A program made the position numbers and the translations under genes. The notes beneath the pieces were generated by a model. The model had not been told where the DNA came from. It searched no databases and was given only the letters and a program-made list of their open reading frames with translations. From NCBI GenBank assembly GCA_024752435.1, contig CP103037.1, positions 1,054,001 to 1,118,000 on the forward strand: DNA of 64,000 nucleotides. Direction: 5' to 3'. This stretch comes from Allantophomopsis cytisporea (lineage: Eukaryota; Ascomycota; Leotiomycetes; Phacidiales; Phacidiaceae). Below are positions 47,808 to 59,114 of this stretch, piece by piece. Each line of letters opens with the position of its first letter. Within the stretch, counting starts at the first letter, position 1.

Positions 47808-49391
47808 ATGGGGAACCAGAATTCATCTAACAGCAAACCCCACGCGGGTTCACCCGTCGGTTCCAACCACTATCATTCAGGACAAGTACGTAAACCACGA
47901 GAGGGCATTCAACCACCATCGCGAGCTGCTGCTTCGGCTGAAGCCTCTTTAGCCCAGGCTCAAGGAAGAACGACTCTTCCTCATCGACCGAGAGCCTCCC
48001 CCTCTCCATCCAACGCTCTCCACAACGACCAACCCTTATCACCAACAACTATGGGTTCAACACAGTCAAAGGCCTCCGATCAGCGCCAGAAGGCGCAGAA
48101 AGATACGCCCAGCAAGCCACTCGCTGTCCCAACGCCCTCTTCTGCTGCGTCATCGCCTTCGAGAGCAACCTACTCGCATGTTGAGGCTTCAGGACCAGCA
48201 TACCACCATGTGGGATACAATCCACCAAGATTACCATTGCCGATCGAAGAGGAGGTACATACACCGGGCTCGCCGATCATCGCACCAGCGGATGGTGATG
48301 CTCCAATACTTGATATCGAGTCGTTAGAGGGAGACTCATTGACGCGCAAGACATCGGGACTCAGCACCACGACGGTCGACGAAGATGAAGAGGAGGAATT
48401 ACCAGTCGATCAAACTAAGGCTACAGTCCCCACAGAAATCAGTTGGCATAGAGGAGGAGGGAAGGTATATGTGACAGGCACCATTTTCCAATGGAATCGC
48501 AAGCACAGACTTCATCCAGTGTAAGTGCGCACAGGCATCATCCAAGCGTTTCTCCATTTCAAAAGCTTGTCGTGCGCACGCCTCATTATCATTGATAGGT
48601 GTTCAAATAGCCGCGGATGATGTCAGGGCTTTACAACCGATTCTCCCGACAAATTATTTAATTATCCATCAAAAGACTTAACGTGCTAACTACTATCTCA
48701 GGGAAGGGCGTCCCGGAACTATGTCTGCGACCATTCACGTTCGACCAGGCACGCATCATGTGAGGTTTATTGTTGATGGGAATATGACTACATCACCAGA
48801 CCTGCCAACAACAGTAGACTTCGGAAACAATCTTGTCAATTATATCGAAGTCAGCGCTGATGATCTTCCTCCTCCACCAAGCACCGAAGATGCTTCCCTT
48901 GCGCCTTCTACAGATCACTCCAAGGGTACCTCGGCGCACGTCGAGAACAAGGCCCCAGATGCAGCCGCAAAACCAGTCAAAACCAAGCCTGTCCTTCCAG
49001 ATAAGGAATACACCTCGAAAGTACCCCAGTACTTAGTCGATCTCGACAAACCAGAAGATTCCAGGGCCTTTCAGCATGCTTCAAAGGAAATTGAAAAGCT
49101 ACCAACACCGCCCAGTTTGCCTGGGTTCTTAGGAAAGCCCATCTTGAACGCTGCCACGCCAATGAAAGATGACAACAGTGTACTGAATATGCCAAATCAT
49201 ACTGTTCTAAACCATCTGGCTACTAGCAGTATCAAGAACAATGTGCTCGCTGTCTCTGCAACCACAAGATATAAGCGCAAGGTTCGTTGGTCTTTTCTGT
49301 TATTCTTTCCTTGTTCGTGGACAGTATGCTAACAGGATTGCAGTACGTGACGACAATTATGTACAAGCCAACTTCTGATAACACTTCATAA
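47808..49391 (+). CDS. SNF1/AMPK beta subunit (Sip2/Gal83 type)
   Basis: Three exons (47808-48520, 48702-49281, 49344-49391) encode 446 residues. It is the scaffold of the SNF1 glucose-starvation kinase, joining catalytic alpha and gamma subunits. Visible: MGNQNSS, a typical N-myristoylation start; a long Ser/Pro-rich region; a glycogen-binding domain (CBM48) across intron 1, ISWHRGGGKVYVTGTIFQW and MSATIHVRPGTHHVRFIVDG; and the C-terminal ASC association domain, KEYTSKVPQYLVDLDKPE, LPTPPSLPGFLGKPILN, NHTVLNHLATSSIKNNVLAV, ATTRYKRK joined to YVTTIMYKP. Intron 1 is 181 bases, long for this window. The 3' end faces kae1 with only 159 bases between. Confidence 0.92.
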
Positions 49392-49550
49392 GAGTGTCTC
49401 TGCGTTCCACCTTCGGGTGATGGACGATGATGGAGGTATGAGTACTCGGCATATTATAGCTACTTTGCTCATACATTTCCTCTGTGCTGGCGTTCGAGAG
49501 TTGAGCAAATGTTTTATAGCGCTCCGACCATAGTCAAATATACAAAGACA

Positions 49551-50600
49551 TTAATCTCTCCAATTGACAAAGACTTCATCTGTCCTGAATCTCTGTGTGC
49601 AAGTACTGTCCTCCAAACTCGTTCTGAAACCAGTTTCATATGCCACCAGCCCAGCGTGAGCAATCATGATACCATTGTCGATACAGAATCGTTCATCAGT
49701 TGCAAAGACACTTCCTCCACGACCTTGAGCCATGAGTCCCATCATTTCCTGTAATCTCTCGTTGCAGCCTACGCCGCCAACAACGAGAACCTGATTGCTG
49801 CCAACATGTGCCATGGCTCTTTCTGTAATTTCAACCAACATAGCGTAGATAGTTTCTTGCAAAGTGAAGCACAAATCTGCAGTGGTGATGTTTTCTCCAG
49901 TGATTGGGTCTTTCCAATCTGGGTTGGCCTTCAATTCCGCAGCAAGAACATCAATGCTGGCTAAGATCCCAGAGAATGAACAATCCATACCCTTGACAGC
50001 ATATGGGAGATCCAGTAACACCTTTCCCTTCTTTGCCAATTGTTCAATATTGTAGCCTGGAGCAGGGTCATTCGAAATCTCAAGCGTTCTCGCGAATCGA
50101 TCCAAGCAGTTGCCAACAGCAATATCCAGTGCCTCTCCGAAAATACGATATCTCTGCTCCGCATATGCAATGACCTGGGTGTTCCCCCCAGAAACATAGA
50201 GCACAACTGGGTTATGAGCACCGGTGATCTCCCTGCCCATCTCAATATGTCCAACACAGTGATTCACCCCCACCAGCTCTTTCCCCCACAACAGGCTGAG
50301 CATCCGCGCAGCAACAGCAACGCTCTGCAGAGGCGCGCCCATCCCCGGCCCCTTTGTGTAGCATATGCAGTCGATGTCAGCGGGAGTAAGCTTGGCCTCC
50401 GCGAGACACTCGCGCACCAGTCGGATTACATGCGCGCGATGGTGCTTGGCTGTGTCCTTGGGCAGAAATCCCTCTCCCGGCGGTGAGACGAAGGTATCGC
50501 GGATGTTGGAGAGCACCACTGCTGGCTTGGAGGGGTGAGGGTGCGAGATGATGCCCACGCCAAGCTTGTTGGCGCTGCCTTCGAGTCCGATGGCTATCAT
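49551..50600 (-). CDS. kae1: Kae1/OSGEP, KEOPS tRNA t6A threonylcarbamoyltransferase
   Basis: One uninterrupted frame of 349 residues. Within the KEOPS complex it transfers threonylcarbamoyl to A37 of ANN-reading tRNAs. Visible: ASKHA-fold start MIAIGLEGSANKLGVGI; CICYTKGPGMGAPL; the metal-binding HXXXH in GVNHCVGHIEMGR; nucleotide-binding VVLYVSGGNTQVIAY; GNCLDRFAR; and LVVGGVGCNERLQEMM followed by CIDNGIMIAHAG. The length and all metal and nucleotide motifs are as expected for the cytosolic Kae1 rather than the mitochondrial Qri7 form; there is no targeting leader. No oddities. Confidence 0.95.
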   Translation of the reverse strand: MIAIGLEGSANKLGVGIISHPHPSKPAVVLSNIRDTFVSPPGEGFLPKDTAKHHRAHVIRLVRECLAEAKLTPADIDCICYTKGPGMGAPLQSVAVAARMLSLLWGKELVGVNHCVGHIEMGREITGAHNPVVLYVSGGNTQVIAYAEQRYRIFGEALDIAVGNCLDRFARTLEISNDPAPGYNIEQLAKKGKVLLDLPYAVKGMDCSFSGILASIDVLAAELKANPDWKDPITGENITTADLCFTLQETIYAMLVEITERAMAHVGSNQVLVVGGVGCNERLQEMMGLMAQGRGGSVFATDERFCIDNGIMIAHAGLVAYETGFRTSLEDSTCTQRFRTDEVFVNWRD

Positions 50601-51089
50601 TGTGCTGGTTGTGTGCTGTCGTCTGTACTGCTGTTTTTATGCGCTCCTGGTAATGCTATGGCGTTTACACGTTCCCTTGAGAACTAGCGACAGACGTGTA
50701 GGGCTGGGAGTGTGGAATGGTATTGCTTGCGACTTTATGCTTTGTTTGATGTGTTAAGATTTCTTCAACCGTTGACATTCCGCTCAGGATATGCCCCGCC
50801 ATGCGCCTAATCGATAACAAACACTTTAAGCGACAACTGTGAAGACGCTACATTTCTAGTGACGTTCAAGGTCCATAGATACATCCATTTTTATATAAAC
50901 TTCTATGGATTTTGTGTTACTATTATGTAGTTTGGAGTTACTGGTAAAGCGTGTTATACATGATAAACCCAAGGTAAGATAGACGCCATGATATTCCTGA
51001 CTTTGAGTCTTGATATTCTATGTAATGCCCCGTTACGCCAAATCCAATACTTCGCCGTAGGGTTATTGCCTGCATGATATGAAGTCCAT
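50601..51089. other. Intergenic region (kae1 promoter / phosphatase 3' end)
   Basis: About 490 bases; the kae1 promoter and leader lie next to its start, and the far end is the 3' untranslated part of the phosphatase gene. No features beyond AT-rich composition. Confidence 0.6.
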
Positions 51090-52343
51090 TTATTTACCCT
51101 CTTCCACAACAACAGCCACAACTACGCAGATATCGTCGACCTTTCCACCTTTCCACTGCTCTTGTGGGTAGTACTTCTGCACCTCCTTAGCAAAAGGACC
51201 GTCAAGCTTCGTGTTGGTGCTAGCAGACTTGGCCTCGCCAGCAATCCCGACTGCTAAGAAGCTCTGCAAACTTGGAATCTCATCCACATCTTCTGAAGCA
51301 TCATCGGGCAGAGTGAACAGATTCAGGCTCTTCCCAACAGCTATCCCATCTTCTGTGTCCTCCCACGCTTTTGAAGCCACCATAATCCTACTGACAATCC
51401 TAAGGGTATCCTGAGCACTAAGGTTGTCCCAAACTCCATCCGTAGCAAACACTAATACATCTCCATGCTTGACATCGTGATGTGTAACATTCGCATCCTT
51501 GGGCAGATCACAAAGCTGTGTTCCACCGAAGACCTTGTTTCGTTTCCGAATGTACTCGGGAACGACACTGAGTTGGTATGGAGTATTGAAAGCGTGTGTC
51601 TGTGGTTCTGAGAGTTGATGTATAGCATTCGAACGCATGAGCACGAATCCCGAATCTCCCAGATTAGCGATCTCTAGCTGACCATCCGTCTTCGCGATAG
51701 CCACGCAAGCTGTACTTCCGCCAGCAGGCACATTCTTGTCATTGCAGATATCGTCGTACCCCCTCTCCATAAGTTTTTGCGCAGATAATTTCGATGCTGA
51801 CGTTGGATCTTGTGTACTCGCCGCCGAAGCCATGTAGTCACAAAATCCGTGCGAGAAATCTGCTGGATCAACGCCAGAATCTACCCATCCTCCCACGCCG
51901 TCTGCAATACCCAACGCCACATCATTCGACTTCCCAATGCTGCTGACGAAGAAAGCATCTTGGCCGCTTGCGGGACGGGTGGACTTGTCCTTGCGGTTCC
52001 TGTGGATGACAGAATATGGGTTAAAGTTGAAGATGTTCTTCACTGGGTTGTATGGTACATCTTTCGCCGTGTATGATGCGGCAATGCGGTAAGAGAATTT
52101 CGGATTCCCGGTGGAGTCGCTAGAAGTGCGCAACGTCCGTATCGAAGTGTATGAAGGATATCTTGAGTTTTGTGGTCGAAAATTTGATGGGAATCCTCCT
52201 TGAAAATATTTCGAAGATATGGATGTATATGAACGAATTGATTTATTGCAGATTCTTGTCGATAAAGCATTTCGTGTCGAGAGGTTCGTTCGTAGGGCTT
52301 GTACGGTTCTGAGCGTTGAGCCAGCCATGGCGTTGGAAGCCAT
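51090..52343 (-). CDS. PP2C-type protein phosphatase, mitochondrial (Ptc7-like)
   Basis: A single frame; starting at MASNAMAG gives 417 residues, while the frame also allows a start 18 codons earlier (52397). A metal-dependent Ser/Thr phosphatase; yeast Ptc7 acts in mitochondria on coenzyme Q synthesis. Visible: a long Arg/Ser/Thr-rich leader of about 90 residues with little acid, a good mitochondrial presequence; then SGQDAFFVS, GIADGVGGWVDSG, STACVAI, NLGDSGFVLMRS, VFATDGVWDNLS and VDDICVVVAVV, which hold the Asp residues for the two metals. The upstream 18 codons end in CTACAG just before the second ATG, which may be an acceptor of a leader intron, so I prefer the later start. Confidence 0.9.
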   Translation of the reverse strand: MASNAMAGSTLRTVQALRTNLSTRNALSTRICNKSIRSYTSISSKYFQGGFPSNFRPQNSRYPSYTSIRTLRTSSDSTGNPKFSYRIAASYTAKDVPYNPVKNIFNFNPYSVIHRNRKDKSTRPASGQDAFFVSSIGKSNDVALGIADGVGGWVDSGVDPADFSHGFCDYMASAASTQDPTSASKLSAQKLMERGYDDICNDKNVPAGGSTACVAIAKTDGQLEIANLGDSGFVLMRSNAIHQLSEPQTHAFNTPYQLSVVPEYIRKRNKVFGGTQLCDLPKDANVTHHDVKHGDVLVFATDGVWDNLSAQDTLRIVSRIMVASKAWEDTEDGIAVGKSLNLFTLPDDASEDVDEIPSLQSFLAVGIAGEAKSASTNTKLDGPFAKEVQKYYPQEQWKGGKVDDICVVVAVVVEEGK

Positions 52344-54384
52344 GCTGTAGATTGGAAGGATGTTGATGTACCAAAGGAGTGTGCTGTGCGATCTCATGCG
52401 TATGCTCTTGTTCGTGATTAGCTTATGCGCAGAGGAATTCCAGATGTGAGAAATGCGCGATAGCTATGTTCAGTAAACAATCAAGAGAGGACGTTTCGTA
52501 ACGCCGGATAGGCCGCATTCAAAAGAATGTTTTCAAAGTCGAAATTGAAGTTATTCGCGGAATTAGCCCCGCCTTATGCTTTATGTCCGTACGGCGATCG
52601 ATTCGACAATTCTATTCTTGAACACATACAGGATCCATGGAAATTTAATGCTTTGTTTAATTAAGGATTCAGCGCATATAACAATGACTCAAACAATGAC
52701 ATGACACAGGTAATAAGTATATGAAAGCAAGCTCCTGACTCTGAAAATTTGGCTGTATGTGGTAGAATGTTTAAACAATTGCCATTTTGATGCCAATAGA
52801 GTACAGTTTGGAGGGAACTAATGCAGTTTTGGGTTTGATTCTGTCCCTCAGGTATGCGATGAGCCACAGTGAGGTCTAATTATCACTATCTTCATGCCCA
52901 AGCTCCTACTAACGACGTAAGGGCTATCGCAAAGTCATTGTTGATTTCAATTTTTTAAACGCCTGAACTGGCTGTATTTGGTACCACTCTGTGGCAGTTC
53001 ATATGATTGCTCTTGTTACGGTGATCGAACATCGAGCATTAGTAAACTCTAGAAGATCTGCGGACTGATCTATCAGTACACACAGCGAATTTCATGGCGA
53101 TTTACAGCGTCAGAGCTTTTCGACTTTCAGAATAAGCCATGTCATATGAGCTGAATGCCTCTAGCGCACCAGGCGCTGCAAACAAGATAGGTGGTGCTGT
53201 CAGATAAGACTCCTCACTCAGATATGTACTGTGTACTGCGTAGTTATCGACATCGTCGTCGTCATGTTATTGCGTTGATATAATCTAATTTGTAATGCAG
53301 GGCGAAGGCTTATATGGATTTGGTGTCATAAAGAGTTCAATACGCAGTACATAAGTGCATATGTATGAATATGCAGAGCAATAATGTTTAAGATTCGAGT
53401 TGAGAAGTGCGTCCGTCTTGCCCCTCACTCGGTATGCGGCCCCCTCTACTCCACGAAAGAGCTTAAAGATCTCGCTATGTATGGACGGATGTTTGTATTT
53501 TAAGTGTGTATGATCTGTACAAAGTATGTCAGCGTTGAAAATGAAACTCGGCTTCTGAAGTCGATTGCGATAAGAGACAGAAATGGACTTTTTTCCACGC
53601 CGATCAACGGATCAATGTGCACGGCTAGAGGCGACAACGACTTGACGATAGATGACAGACAGTACTCAACTACTCAGCTACGTTAGTCAATGGTTGCTTA
53701 TTCTGGTGATAGCCAGCCCAGCCAGCCCAGCCAGCCCAGCCTTTCCACAGTGCAGTAGAGTACTAACTTCGTAAGTACAATAAATATTCGTTACCTCCTC
53801 TCATCATGTCATTCACCAGCATGCTAGGTAGGTAGCTTTATCGCATCTATATGAAGGGACCAGCTCCCACCAACCACAAAGGCTTGAGGCTCACCGCAGC
53901 CCCACTCGGCACTGGGAGATGGAGGAATGTGTAAAGGTCGAGAAAGAGGCAGAGGTCTGTTGCGCGCGTACTTATTATCTGACTGGCTGAGCAAAGACCG
54001 AGTGATGGTGAATGAATATGTTACTCCGACCTTAATTCATAGGCTGCATTATGTTATGCGTGTGTGTGCGTCGGGTCGGCCAACATGCCTGGCTGGAGTT
54101 GGCTACTACTACGTAGGTGCGTAGCTTATCGTGAGCTTCTGAGAAAACACCCCGCCGTTACTCCGATTCCCACTATCCAGTTGCTCATCAATTACCACCA
54201 AATAACATAATTGTGAGACTGCTCGCCGAATTGCATTGAGCACATTCCACTACTCATCACACTTCCTCATTCTACAGCTCCTCTCTACTTACCACTGCTC
54301 AACTTCAAGACTTCATTCATCCTATCATTGTGTCGACGACGCAGACCGTACATTCCTCAAAACAAGCCTCCACACGCGATCACT
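52344..54384. other. Divergent intergenic region (phosphatase / glutamine synthetase-like)
   Basis: About 2 kb with no coherent coding frame. It has a nine-base tandem repeat (listed) and a C/T/A-rich leader over the last 200 bases before the plus-strand gene. Confidence 0.55.
53711..53741 (+). repeat. Nine-base tandem repeat AGCCAGCCC
   Basis: Three perfect copies of a nine-base unit plus a four-base partial copy, in an otherwise unremarkable intergenic stretch. Confidence 0.85.
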
Positions 54385-56038
54385 ATGGCAGCTCCAAATC
54401 CCGAAAACCTCACCATAGAGTCTTTACCTAGTCTCCTTGAGAAGGATACAAAGGTAAAGCTCGCAGGAGTTGACGTAGATGGCCAATTGCGCGGAAAGCT
54501 CATTTCCAAGAAGAAGTTCTTATCTGTCGTCAAGGAAGGCTTTGGCTTTTGCTCCGTCATCTTTGGCTGGGACATGCATGATCAGACATACTTCAGAGAG
54601 CTCAAGATCAGCAATGCCGAGAACGGTTATCATGATTTAATCGCGAAGATTGATCTCAGCAGTTATAGAAGGATACCATGGGAAGATGATGTTCCCTTCT
54701 TCCTTGTTACCTTCTTTGACCCAGACACCGATGCCCCAATCAGTGCTTGTCCTAGGGGATTGTTGAAAACAGCTGTTGAGAAGCTGGAGAAGCACGGCTA
54801 TGGCGCAATGGCAGGTGGTCAGTATCATTCGAGTTTCATAGATAGGCAAAGTGCTGACAATGGCTTGCTGCAGCTGAGTACGAATTCTTCCAATTCAAGG
54901 CACCACCAAAAGATCCTCATGCTCCTATTTCTGAGCGTAATAACTCTAACACAGCGAGTTTCCTACGCGAAAACCCAGTCGACGCTCTTCCATCCCTCAC
55001 CGAGGGCATGTTTGGCTACAGTTTAACAAGACCCGTACATAACCAAGAGTACTACTACGGAATTTTTGATGCATGCGAGAAGTTCAACTGTGGCATTGAG
55101 GGCTGGCATACAGAGAGTGGACCAGGTGTCTTTGAAGCTGCGTTGTCATTTGGTGAAATTAGACAAATGGCAGACAAGGCCAATCTGTTCAAGTAAGCCA
55201 CAAAAACAAAAAGTCGAAGAGCAAAACTGACGGATTCTAGATATGTTGTTAAATCTGTAGCTACAAAGTACGGTATCACACCATGTTTCATGGCCAAGCC
55301 CCGACAAGGCCTCCCAGGGAACAGCGGACACATGCATGTTTCGATCGTCGACAAAGAAGGCAAGAACCTCTTCGCCAGAGAAACTCGGGATGAAAATGCA
55401 CCATGGGAGGATGTTGCAGGCCTCAGCGACTTGGGCCGACATTTTCTTGCTGGTCTTCTCGACGGTCTGCCAGACATCATGCCTCTCCTCGCTCCAACGG
55501 TGAATTCCTACAAGCGCCTTGTAGAGAACTTCTGGGCCCCAGTGACTGTGTCCTGGGGACTTGAGCACCGTGCTGCATCTATCAGACTTATTGCGCCGCC
55601 CACGTCGAAACCAAGCGCTACCCGATTCGAGGTTCGTGTGCCAGGTGCCGACACTAACGCTCATCTTGTACTTGCTGCTGTCCTCGCCCTCGGGTGGAGA
55701 GGTATTGAGAAGAAGATGGAGCTCAAGCAACCTCCTCTCGGCAAGGGTCAGGATGTTGGTGGTAAGGCGGATCCAGGTGTCCGCCTTGCAAAGAGCTTAC
55801 AGGCTGCTACTGAGAGATTCATGAGACCAGAAAGTGTTGCTCGTGAAGTTTTTGGTGATGAATTTGTTGAGCATTATGGTGGTACTCGTGAGCATGAGAT
55901 CAGACTCTGGGACGAGGCTGTTACGGATTGGTTAGTTTTTTCTTCATCAATTTTCCCCACTTGCCGTCTGCTGCAATCTGAAGTTCTTGCTAATTGTGTT
56001 TTTCCAGGGAGGTGAGAAGATACATCGAAACCGTTTAA
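54385..56038 (+). CDS. Glutamine synthetase-family enzyme (FluG GS-domain / GlnA-like)
   Basis: Four exons (54385-54817, 54874-55192, 55241-55930, 56008-56038) encode 490 residues. The catalytic fold of prokaryote-like glutamine synthetases: it joins ammonia or an amine to a gamma-glutamyl group using ATP. Visible: GYGAMAGAEYEFF (metal-binding Glu) across intron 1; GWHTESGPGVFEAALSFGE; PCFMAKPRQGLPGNSGHMHV with the ATP and metal His; SYKRLVENFWAP; and ASIRLIAPP, TRFEVRVPGADTNAHLVLAA. It lacks the N-terminal amidohydrolase part of true FluG and differs from the usual eukaryotic GSII. A gamma-glutamyl-amine ligase role is equally possible. Two donors three bases apart at the first intron change one Gly only. 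Confidence 0.88.
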
Positions 56039-56621
56039 GCGTGTATTTTCCCCTTCAACTTTTCTGGCTTTGGATAGGAGTTTGGGTCTTTCATTGAGTA
56101 TCTTCCTGGGCATGATTTCTATATATGCATTCTGTTCAATGCATTTTCTCCCACTGGACGTCTGTGTATGATACCATAGTCAGATTTATGATTTCTGACA
56201 CTACTCGTTCTTGTGACTTGGAAATCAATTTCTCATCTGCCCAATCGTGAACTTGCTGGTCAATGCTCTAGCAAAACGGTCTCGCCCTTTCCACCTATCG
56301 AGACTATCCTGGTAGTTACCCAATATCTCGACTTGAAAGCCTCTACCGTTGCTACCTTAAATGATGCTAGTCAGTGTGTGCCTGTATTACCCATGAATAT
56401 TTACAGGGTGGCGATGGAGATGAGTTGGCACAAAATACACTGATAGCATCATGATCAAGCATATATCAGTTCAAGTAAATTCCAAGTTTTTTTTTCTTTT
56501 TTTCATATTCATAATCTACCAAATCATTTCTATTTCACTTAACAAAAAAAAGGAAAAGCGCCCCTCAGAATCCAAACTTGAATGCAAAGAAACACTCTAA
56601 TTCATGATTTATCTTAAGTCA
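56039..56621. other. Convergent 3' intergenic region
   Basis: About 580 bases between two converging genes, with T-rich and A-rich tracts near 56490-56550 that could serve as poly(A) signals for both. No gene seen. Confidence 0.6.
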
Positions 56622-57623
56622 TCAAAAACTATCATTCAACGGCCCCCTGGCCCCCATCTCCATCAAAACCTCCACAGTAGCAACCTGGCCCCTCAGCATC
56701 GCAACCCCCAAAGGACTCCTCCCTCGACACCTCTCATCAATTCTTGCTCCCGCACTCACAAGTCTTCTCACAACCTCAACATGCCCATTCGCGGCCGCAC
56801 CATACAAAGCCGTGATACCCATAGAATGCGCCTCCGGCGCATTGGTATCCGCACCCCTTTCCAATAGTAAGTCCACTATATCCGCACATCCAATCTGTGC
56901 AGCAGCTTGCAGCGCACTACGCCCTTTATATCGACTAAACTTCTCATCAATACTCACTCCATGATCCATCAGAAACCTCACAATCCTTTCATTTCCCACC
57001 CCACACGCAGCCTGCAAAGCCGTGCGCCCTGTACGGTAGCTCGCAGGCGCATGGACATCCGCACCCTTCTCAACGAGGAAGATCACCAGTTCCTCACAAC
57101 CGCCCTCACAAGCAGCCTGCAGCGCAGTTCGCCCGTGATACCGTCCCGGCGGCCGATTAATATCCGCACCAGCAGCAAGCAACTCGTTCACGATCTCGCT
57201 ATGACCCTTGAAGCACGCAAGCGCCAGCGCCGAACGCCCGCCGTTATTGCCGCCTGGCGCATCCACATTCGCCCCGGCTGATAGCAATGTGCGTATGATT
57301 GCTAGCTGTCCCGTTGAGGAGGCGGCTTGGAGCGCGGTTTGTCCGTAGTAGCCTGTTGCTGGGGCGTTGGGATCTGCGCCAGAGGCAAGGAGGGATTGTA
57401 CGAGGGCGAGATCACCGGCGCGGGAGGCTGTTTGGAGAGGTGTCCAGATGTCGGCTTCATTTTCTTCAAAGAGGTCCGATGTTGACGTTTTCGAGGGGGC
57501 GGTTGGTAAGAGTGGAGAGGTTGGTGGGGATGTGGATGGTGATGTTGGTTTGAGCTTTGGGTAGATTTGGCGACCGAAGATAGAAAGTGGGCGTGATGCT
57601 CTTGGCCGGCTTGTAGGGCTCAT
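56622..57623 (-). CDS. Ankyrin-repeat protein
   Basis: One frame of 333 residues. A basic Ser/Pro-rich start (SPTSRPRASRPLSIFGR) is followed by about eight ankyrin repeats from residue 60 to the end: TPLQTASRAGDLALVQSLLA, TALQAASSTGQLAIIRTLLS, SALALACFKGHSEIVNELLA, TALQAACEGGCEELVIFLVE, TALQAACGVGNERIVRFLMD, SALQAAAQIGCADIVDLLLE, TALYGAAANGHVEVVRRLVS and SPLGVAMLRGQVATVEVLME. Repeats of this kind bind proteins. Several repeats share an unusually similar TALQAA start, suggesting recent internal duplication. GC content is higher than in the flanks. No catalytic domain or NACHT/HET partner is attached, so the job is unknown. Confidence 0.88.
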   Translation of the reverse strand: MSPTSRPRASRPLSIFGRQIYPKLKPTSPSTSPPTSPLLPTAPSKTSTSDLFEENEADIWTPLQTASRAGDLALVQSLLASGADPNAPATGYYGQTALQAASSTGQLAIIRTLLSAGANVDAPGGNNGGRSALALACFKGHSEIVNELLAAGADINRPPGRYHGRTALQAACEGGCEELVIFLVEKGADVHAPASYRTGRTALQAACGVGNERIVRFLMDHGVSIDEKFSRYKGRSALQAAAQIGCADIVDLLLERGADTNAPEAHSMGITALYGAAANGHVEVVRRLVSAGARIDERCRGRSPLGVAMLRGQVATVEVLMEMGARGPLNDSF

Positions 57624-59114
57624 TTTTAGGACTTTGATGGGTTTGGGAGGTTTGTTGCGAGTGTGATTATGGGTATTGTTGTTGATGGTTTGTAGGTAGT
57701 TGTTGATCCCGTGATTGGAAAGCTTTGTGATATGTCGATGTCTTGAAGTGATTCTGGTGACGAATGAAAAGTTCCACGCTGTAGCTTTGTATAAGGTATG
57801 ACTCCTAGCAAGGAATGAAGTTTTGGATTATAAAGATTGATTAACAAGGGAGGATTTTGTTTCAGCATCAAGCCATATTTCTAAATTGATACTTACTGGG
57901 TAGGCTTACGCTGCTCACTTTATCTACGATGACATTCAACGACAACCTCGTTTCTGGGTCACATGCAAAATTCAACAGCATGGGGTTTCCCTTATGTCAG
58001 GGGAGTTTGCTGCAAGTACACTATCTATTACTCGTGTTTGGTAATCCTAGCAATGCCAAGATTAACCCTGCCATATCGTAGCGAATAACGGACTGCAGCT
58101 CTCTCAACCATCAGAATACTCGTGTCATCTGATGCATTGCCTTGTAAGGTACCATATAATTGACCGATCTTACACATTGACCATATCGAAGATATAACTC
58201 ATTTAAACCATAGAATAGCCGCTCTTTCTTGTTAGCAAACATCCATTAGTATAGACAACATTATTATCTTATAATTATAACTTACATCCTCATCATGTAT
58301 AGCTTCATCACCGAATTTTCTCTTCAGCACCCATAGATGACATATATCGAGACATGCTGGGAACAACGGTTGCTCCCCATCATTGACATATTTGCTTATT
58401 TTCTCATATACTTCAATATTCCTGATGGGCGTACCAAGTGATCTATTTCTTATTTATATTTGAGCTTAATGACGGCTTAGGAGCGAAACGGGGATTTGGG
58501 AACAAGAGACTGTTGGTATCGAGGCTGTGAGCTAGACATGAAAGCTCGCAAAGAAAAATTGCTTTTAAGAAGGTTGCTGATCTTGAAAAGTTAAATCTCT
58601 TGAAAAGGGGGTTACATTGGGAACTGCAGAGGTTTATAAAGAGCGATTAATGCATAAATGTCGGCTTTCACAGATCGATCATGGGAAGTTCCATAATAAC
58701 ATTAAATCCAAATTTAGTAGATAAGTGTATCTTTTATAGATCATATCAATATCGTATACTTCTTTACCGTCGTTTGTAGAACATGTGCTAATACGATATT
58801 CTATATCGTTGAGGCGCACTTTTGTGATTTCATCTAATTCAAGTTCAGGAACACTATAGTCCAAGGTGGGCTTGCACTGCCATATACTTGATCATTACTT
58901 CTTGAAGAGGGTACGTAAGACTTCACAGTGACTCAGTTATATACTTCTCAATGCACTTTTGAAACACACACTTTCAGACACTTCATTACACCCAAGTGAC
59001 ATCATACTCACAAGTACTCCGGATACAAAAATCACAGTTATGACAGGAGTAAGCCCCATTTATTTTCAACACATTTATAGACAAAAGCCACAATATTACC
59101 CTAGCACTCCAATA
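57624..59114. other. Intergenic region, partly AT-rich
   Basis: About 1.5 kb including the ankyrin gene promoter and the 3' side of the GH45 gene. A 61-codon minus-strand frame at 58679-58864 has no ATG start. No gene is supported. Confidence 0.55.

Noticed and set aside
58679..58864. 61-codon minus-strand frame with acidic, varied residues
   Set aside because: No ATG start, no joined exon could be found, and no family is recognised.
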